IMG/VR virus record: IMGVR_UViG_3300047157_000149
Span: 1-35,293 of that record
Strand: one strand, 5' to 3'
Origin: a virus
DNA: 35,293 nt
Position 1 is the first letter of the stretch. Each line of letters starts with the position of its first letter. The notes beneath the pieces were generated by a model. The model did not search any database. It saw only the letters and a list, made by a program, of their open reading frames with translations, and was not told the origin of the DNA. Shown here in pieces: positions 32,199 to 35,293 of this stretch. Made by a program: the position numbers and the translations under genes.

Positions 32199-32413
32199 GT
32201 ATTTGATACCCCTGTAATGTCAGTGTATGTAGTGCCTTTGCTAGTCAGTATCTCTGTCATTAGCTCCATGTCTTCATCATCTAATGTGCGGAGTACCATG
32301 CTCTTAGCATCAGCCTCCCCACTAGCTAGCACTGTTGCTACATAAGAAGTAGACCTGTTAAAAGACACCTTGTATGTACTCCATACTTTAAGTTGTACAA
32401 CATTACTGCTCAT
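32195..32413 (-). CDS. Small protein, unknown function
   Basis: Encodes 72 residues (MSSNVVQLKVWSTYKVSFNR...) with a beta-rich N-terminus and acidic middle (LDDEDMELMTEIL). It overlaps both neighbours by ATGA. The repeated short strands with Ala/Gly turn suggest a compact alpha/beta fold, but no family was recognised. It belongs to the run of very small proteins in the right operon. Confidence 0.6.
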   Translation of the reverse strand: MSSNVVQLKVWSTYKVSFNRSTSYVATVLASGEADAKSMVLRTLDDEDMELMTEILTSKGTTYTDITGVSNT

Positions 32414-32589
32414 GCTCGCTCCTTAGCTAACTGCAACTCTTCATCTGCTATGACCTCATCCCAACACCACTTATGATAGGTCATCTCGTCCGTTTTATCT
32501 GGCACAGGTATGTGACTAGGCAAGTCATCAGGCCAGTACTTAGTATCTTCATCGCTAGTGATAGCTTCACAACACCACTCACATTTCAT
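32410..32589 (-). CDS. Mini zinc-finger protein
   Basis: A 59-residue protein starting MKCEWCCEAI at an ATG that overlaps the upstream TGA as ATGA, with GAGGTG six bases away. An upstream GTG in the same frame lies within the ribosome site. Metal ligands CEWC near the start and HKWCWDE near residue 44 make a plausible CxxC...HxxC zinc site. The rest is acidic. Similar one-finger proteins occur several times in this operon. Function unknown. Confidence 0.65.
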   Translation of the reverse strand: MKCEWCCEAITSDEDTKYWPDDLPSHIPVPDKTDEMTYHKWCWDEVIADEELQLAKERA

Positions 32590-32771
32590 GATGAACACCT
32601 CGCTCTTGCTATTGCCATACTCTCCTCATACATCTGATCTAGCTTGCCCCATCTATCACTGTTGCCAAGCCACTCATCAAATGACTTGGGTGGAGTGTCA
32701 TCAGTACAGGACAAGTAGATGTCATACTCATCTTCATTAGACCCACGGGTTTGTGTCTGCCAATCACTCAT
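32586..32771 (-). CDS. Small acidic protein
   Basis: Encodes 61 residues (MSDWQTQTRGSNEDEYDIY... ending IARARCSS), acidic and probably helical in the second half (FDEWLGNSDRWGKLDQMYEE). It overlaps the upstream gene by eight bases and the downstream gene by ATGA. No recognised motif. Its reality rests on tight packing and frame integrity. Confidence 0.6.
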   Translation of the reverse strand: MSDWQTQTRGSNEDEYDIYLSCTDDTPPKSFDEWLGNSDRWGKLDQMYEESMAIARARCSS

Positions 32772-32997
32772 CTTCTGTCTCCTTCTGAAACACTGGCACG
32801 TATTTGTAGAGTTCAGTACCTACTGTTGTCCTTACCAATCGGCACTGCTCCTTGCCGTAGGTAGATATATGCCGAGCATACATATCTAATGCGTCAGCTT
32901 TCTCTGGGTCAGAGTAGTAATGTCTCCAGCCTTCACTCATCTCATGCCGGTACTCCACTCTGTATATAACCTGATTTGAATTGTAGTCTTCGCTCAT
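32764..32997 (-). CDS. Small protein, unknown function
   Basis: A 77-residue protein starting MSEDYNSNQV at 32997, where GAGGAG is seven bases upstream; a longer in-frame start would enter the preceding gene. It is rich in Tyr, Arg and Glu (VIYRVEYRHEMSEGWRHYY), ending in an acidic tail. The pattern YRVEYR...W..YYSDPEKA resembles small phage proteins that wrap as strand-helix units, but no named family fits. It follows the zinc-ribbon gene by one base. Confidence 0.62.
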   Translation of the reverse strand: MSEDYNSNQVIYRVEYRHEMSEGWRHYYSDPEKADALDMYARHISTYGKEQCRLVRTTVGTELYKYVPVFQKETEDE

Positions 32998-32998
32998 A

Positions 32999-33157
32999 TT
33001 AAATCTCCTCAATGATTGTTACTTGATGGTCTGATACTTCTGACTCATACAGCATGTGCTTACATGGATAACAGGCCCATGTATCTCCTGACTTCTTCAT
33101 CTCCTCACCACAAATGTCACAGCTAACTTCAATCTCATTGCTTGCTACTATCTCCAT
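32999..33157 (-). CDS. Mini zinc-ribbon protein (52 residues)
   Basis: Starts MEIVASNEIEVSCDICGEEM and ends TIIEEI. Cysteines in CDIC (residues 13-16) and CYPC (29-32) form a CxxC...CxxC zinc ribbon spaced like common phage mini ribbons. GAGGAG stands before the ATG at 33157, directly after the hairpin that follows ArdC. Its TAA is one base from the next gene start. Function unknown; small ribbons may bind nucleic acids or host proteins. Confidence 0.7.
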   Translation of the reverse strand: MEIVASNEIEVSCDICGEEMKKSGDTWACYPCKHMLYESEVSDHQVTIIEEI

Positions 33158-33171
33158 CTCTATCTCCTCGG

Positions 33172-33216
33172 CTGAACCGGATGCGCCCCCGAAGAATGAG
33201 GGCGCAACGGATTCAG
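33172..33216 (-). repeat. Intercistronic hairpin after ardC
   Basis: Arms of 17 bases (33172-33188 and 33200-33216) pair with three mismatches; the inner seven pairs (TGCGCCC/GGGCGCA) are perfect. In the minus-strand mRNA the 5' arm contains the TGA stop of ardC and the 3' arm ends a few bases before GAGGAG of the next gene. There is no T-run, so it is not an ordinary terminator; RNA processing or translation control is possible. Confidence 0.8.
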
Positions 33217-34070
33217 GCTGCTTCCTTCATCTTCACTGACACTGCCTCATTGCAATACCTAAGCACCTTGTTAGCCGCAGTACTGGCCTTGATGAACTTG
33301 TTACTGTCATCCTTTAATAGCTTGGCCCAATGCCCTAAGTAACTAGCATGATGCTCAATGTCATAGTCAATGCCATGCTCAGCACACAAGAACACTGCTG
33401 ATAACTCTGCTACTAGCTCTTCAAAAGCATACTCAGGTGTACCAAACCTACCTGTCATGTCACGCTTGAGTCTTTTCTCATGCCCGGTACTGTGTGCTAA
33501 CTCATGAAACATGGTGGATAGGTAACCCTTTACTGTCTTGAACTGGCACAGGTCAGGCATTGCCACCTCATCTGTTAGTGGCCTGTAACTAGGCTCGCCT
33601 TCCCGCATCTTCACACCCAGTGCTACTTGTAACTGAGTAGCTGGTGTTAGATCAGCACCATCATGTACAAACACCTCATCTTTAACATCCTCAATGCCCT
33701 CGAACTGCTCTATGTTGGCGTTGTTAGTAACAATCATGAATGGATGTTGGGTAATGTCACCTGCATCATTGCGTTCCATCTTGCTAAAAAAGTAAATGGG
33801 AAATGACTTACGCACATCATCTCCCTTCTCACCCTTGAACTGGAACCCAAGCTTGATTGCCTTCTTGACTGAGATGTATCGGTTAGATGTATACCCATAC
33901 TTCTCGTTGTGTACCCAACAGTTAACAGCATTGCCAATACCATATTGATAATCACTCAGATGGTTCTTTGGCATACCACCCTTAGAGATCCACCCCTTTT
34001 GCCAAGGGGCAGTACCATTTTCAATGGCCTCTAGTATTGGCCTAACAACTAGGTCTGACTTAGCTGACAT
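33213..34070 (-). CDS. ardC: ArdC-like antirestriction protein with metallopeptidase domain
   Basis: A 285-residue protein. The N-terminal half (residues 6-130) has the ArdC ssDNA-binding pattern: IENGTAPWQKGW, then GIGNAVNCW and VKKAIKLGFQFKGEKG. The second half is a zincin-like domain with HELAH at 189-193 (FHELAHSTGH) and a downstream glutamate in FEELVAELSA (218-222). ArdC proteins protect entering single-stranded DNA from host restriction and are widespread on plasmids and phages. The gene lies in the right-hand operon, likely early, overlapping the preceding gene by 11 bases, with GGGAGGT before the ATG. Intact key residues argue for activity. Confidence 0.88.
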   Translation of the reverse strand: MSAKSDLVVRPILEAIENGTAPWQKGWISKGGMPKNHLSDYQYGIGNAVNCWVHNEKYGYTSNRYISVKKAIKLGFQFKGEKGDDVRKSFPIYFFSKMERNDAGDITQHPFMIVTNNANIEQFEGIEDVKDEVFVHDGADLTPATQLQVALGVKMREGEPSYRPLTDEVAMPDLCQFKTVKGYLSTMFHELAHSTGHEKRLKRDMTGRFGTPEYAFEELVAELSAVFLCAEHGIDYDIEHHASYLGHWAKLLKDDSNKFIKASTAANKVLRYCNEAVSVKMKEAA

Positions 34071-34404
34071 AAGATGTACCTCCCATTGCTACTTGAGTCT
34101 CTGCCTGACGTATCCGCTGAGCATCAAACTGCTGATGCACATTGGTATAGTCCTGTTGCATCCTCTCGAACGAGGACATCACTATCTGATATAGCTGTGA
34201 ATGATCTGCATCTTCAAATATAAACTTCAACACATCATCCATATCAAGGCCGTCACTTGCATCTAGATACTGCATCACCTCATCACTGCTAATGTCATTG
34301 TGTTCCATCAATTCAAGGATGCCTCTCACATCTGTGTGTACCTCTATCTCACCACAATAATCTTCAGCATCAATCGTTAGATAACCTTTCACTTCGTATG
34401 TCAT
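34060..34404 (-). CDS. Acidic protein coupled to ardC
   Basis: A 114-residue acidic protein (MTYEVKGYLTIDAEDYCGEI...), with several short Asp/Glu-rich helices (ISSDEVMQYLDASDGLDMDD) and a C-terminal Gln-rich helix (FDAQRIRQAETQVAMGG). It has GAGGAG upstream, overlaps the mini zinc-ribbon gene before it and ends 11 bases inside ardC. Acidic phage proteins next to antirestriction genes may act as DNA mimics, but no such fold could be shown. Function unknown. Confidence 0.62.
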   Translation of the reverse strand: MTYEVKGYLTIDAEDYCGEIEVHTDVRGILELMEHNDISSDEVMQYLDASDGLDMDDVLKFIFEDADHSQLYQIVMSSFERMQQDYTNVHQQFDAQRIRQAETQVAMGGTSYVS

Positions 34405-34540
34405 TTAAACTCTCCTCATTAGTAGTTAATGGCACGTCATCACAAATAAAACATGCCTCATCTGGTTGCCATAACGCACCACACCCAGTGCATGGCACCA
34501 ACATTACAGGTGTGAGTTCTACCCAATCGCTAGTCTCCAT
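34370..34540 (-). CDS. Mini zinc-ribbon protein (56 residues)
   Basis: Starts METSDWVELTPVML and carries CTGC (residues 17-20) and CFIC (30-33), a CxxC...CxxC zinc ribbon. Its ATG overlaps the TGA of the upstream gene (TGATG) and is preceded by GAGGT. Its C-terminal 11 residues are encoded inside the start of the next gene in another frame, a 35-base overlap, which is larger than other junctions here. Frame, ribosome site and conserved-looking cysteines support it. Confidence 0.65.
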   Translation of the reverse strand: METSDWVELTPVMLVPCTGCGALWQPDEACFICDDVPLTTNEESLNDIRSERLSND

Positions 34541-34761
34541 CAGAACCTCATTACAAATTCATCTTTTGATTTCTTTAACTTGTCTCCTACCCCATAATAA
34601 ATAGGGACAACCATGCCCAGATCCTTCTCCTTCTTGCCTTTAAACACACGGTACTTCACACCATCCTCTGCTTTGAAATCCTTTAGCCGTTTAACAACAC
34701 GGTAAATAACTATGTCACCTACCATTAAGTTCTCACTCTGTGGTGCTATGTAATAACTCAT
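34540..34761 (-). CDS. Small basic protein, unknown function
   Basis: A 73-residue protein starting MSYYIAPQSENLMVGD at 34761 with GAGGAGGC eight bases upstream; an upstream in-frame ATG would overlap the previous gene without a site. The sequence VGDIVIYRVVKRLKDFKAED then VKYRVFKGKKEKD is strand-rich and basic, compatible with a small SH3-like or KOW-like barrel. No family is certain. It overlaps its neighbours by ATGA and TGATG. Confidence 0.62.
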   Translation of the reverse strand: MSYYIAPQSENLMVGDIVIYRVVKRLKDFKAEDGVKYRVFKGKKEKDLGMVVPIYYGVGDKLKKSKDEFVMRF

Positions 34762-34913
34762 GCCGCCTCCTCTTTTACTGGTGTATATCCAATGGCACCT
34801 ACACACTCACACATATCCTGTAAGTACACTGCTATCAGGTCATCATGGATCCTGCTATTGAACCTAACCTCTGCTACCAAGAACCCACTCTCATCTATCA
34901 ATTGATACTTCAT
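34758..34913 (-). CDS. Small protein, unknown function
   Basis: A 51-residue protein starting MKYQLIDESGFLVAEV, with a strand-turn-strand start, then a helix (RIHDDLIAVYLQDMCECVG) and an acidic end. The ATG at 34913 follows AGGAGG by seven bases, just downstream of a long hairpin; a longer frame would include the hairpin and is rejected. ATGA overlap with the next gene. No family was recognised. Confidence 0.62.
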   Translation of the reverse strand: MKYQLIDESGFLVAEVRFNSRIHDDLIAVYLQDMCECVGAIGYTPVKEEAA

Positions 34914-34927
34914 CCTCCAACCTCCTA

Positions 34928-34972
34928 GTTGGTAAGTGATCCCGCACTTGGGCGGGGGATCACGCAACCAAC
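34928..34972 (-). repeat. Intercistronic hairpin upstream of 34913
   Basis: GTGATCCC (34936-34943) and GGGATCAC (34956-34963) are perfect inverted copies; GTTGGT (34928-34933) and ACCAAC (34967-34972) extend the helix after a small internal loop. In mRNA the 5' arm carries the TGA of the 24-residue gene and the 3' arm ends one base before the AGGAGG of the next gene. Confidence 0.82.
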
Positions 34973-35034
34973 GAGTAAATTATTATTAATACACTCAGTA
35001 CTATCAGTGCTTGCAGGTGTTCGTCTTTCCACAT
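34960..35034 (-). CDS. 24-residue single-pass membrane peptide
   Basis: The sequence MWKDEHLQALIVLSVLIIIY followed by SLVA is one short open frame preceded by AAGGAG at seven bases. A charged start then about 16 strongly hydrophobic residues predict one membrane helix. Its stop lies in the hairpin before the next gene. Peptides of this size are known as small membrane regulators or lysis helpers in phages, but nothing shows which. It was found by reading the gap, because it is shorter than usual gene-calling limits. Confidence 0.6.
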   Translation of the reverse strand: MWKDEHLQALIVLSVLIIIYSLVA

Positions 35035-35052
35035 CTCCACTCTCCTTATCAA

Positions 35053-35092
35053 TGATTAATACACATCGTATCACATTAGAATACATCAATCA
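35053..35092 (-). repeat. Weaker intercistronic hairpin upstream of 35034
   Basis: In minus-strand RNA, UGAUUGAU (35092-35085) pairs with AUUAAUCA (35060-35053), with one G-U pair, and an inner GUAU/AUAC can form. The 5' arm begins exactly at the UGA of the edge gene and the 3' arm ends five bases before AAGGAG of the next gene. It is A/U-rich and less stable than the other two. Confidence 0.5.
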
Positions 35093-35293
35093 AGATAACC
35101 CATCAAGTGCTACAGTAACACCGGCTATCTCATCACATGCACCACACCAGAAGATCCCTGTCCTTGCTCCAATCAGTGCCTCCCTTTCATCTCTATCTAA
35201 ATCTGGGTACACCTTCTGCACCAGTTCACCACCCATGTACCTATTCAAATCAGACTGAGTGGTTTCCACTACTTGCTCATGCTTACAACGAAC
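35090..35293 (-). CDS. Small zinc-motif protein cut by the window edge
   Basis: An open frame enters from the right edge and reads 67 residues to TGA at 35092-35090. It contains RCKHEQ near its beginning and FWCGACDEIAG further on, a possible zinc site, and a charged middle (YPDLDRDEREALIGA). Joined to positions 21-1 it would be 74 residues beginning MSADSSAVRCKH. It is then the first gene of the right-hand leftward operon. No named family was recognised. Confidence 0.65.
   Translation of the reverse strand, partial: VRCKHEQVVETTQSDLNRYMGGELVQKVYPDLDRDEREALIGARTGIFWCGACDEIAGVTVALDGLS

Noticed and set aside
1-35293. Prophage or temperate phage
   Set aside because: No integrase, excisionase, CI-like repressor or attachment-site-like repeats were recognised, and no host gene is present at either edge.
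1-35293. CRISPR array or insertion sequence
   Set aside because: No regularly spaced repeats with unique spacers and no transposase were seen.

Overview
The window looks like the complete or near-complete genome of a short-tailed (podovirus-type) double-stranded DNA phage. Its host is probably a Gram-negative bacterium, judging from a lipoprotein with a typical lipobox, strong AGGAGG-type ribosome sites and the tail-tube architecture. No host gene, integrase, lysogeny repressor, RNA polymerase or DNA polymerase was recognised, so a lytic, host-dependent phage is the simplest reading. A minus-strand gene running off the right edge continues in frame, across a hypothetical end-to-end join, into an ATG at positions 21-19. 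The molecule is therefore probably circularly permuted or was assembled as a circle.

The left 27.9 kb is one plus-strand morphogenesis block of tightly overlapping genes (ATGA or TAATG junctions). In order it holds the small and large terminase subunits, the portal, two fibre-like proteins, four small genes, the scaffold and the major capsid protein, the last followed by the only classical terminator seen. Next come a repeat-rich fibre with an S74 self-cleaving chaperone, two small proteins, a lipoprotein, and two large low-complexity proteins (one with a DUF4214 domain, one mucin-like). The block ends with the tail tube A and B proteins and a run of putative ejection proteins. The last large gene (25559-27664) carries the hallmarks of an ART-PolyVal ADP-ribosyltransferase, split by a roughly 300-residue insertion.

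From 27886 to 29971 a minus-strand operon encodes a helicase-loader-like protein, a NinB-like protein, an HNH nuclease and small unknowns. It is divided by a control region of about 450 bp from a short plus-strand operon with a Rad52/ERF-like single-strand annealing protein. Together these suggest lambda-like replication on the host replisome plus recombination. A 245-bp non-coding, structured stretch (31556-31800) separates this from a second minus-strand operon (31801 to the right edge). That operon contains at least twelve tiny proteins, several with zinc-ribbon motifs, one 24-residue membrane peptide, and an ArdC-type antirestriction protein.

The most unusual features are the split ADP-ribosyltransferase after the ejection proteins; a repeated arrangement in the right operon where each real intercistronic gap is filled by a hairpin that begins at the upstream TGA stop and ends just before the next ribosome site; an S74 chaperone on a likely ejection protein; and the absence of any recognisable holin or endolysin. 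All function calls rest on reading motifs by eye; no database search was run.
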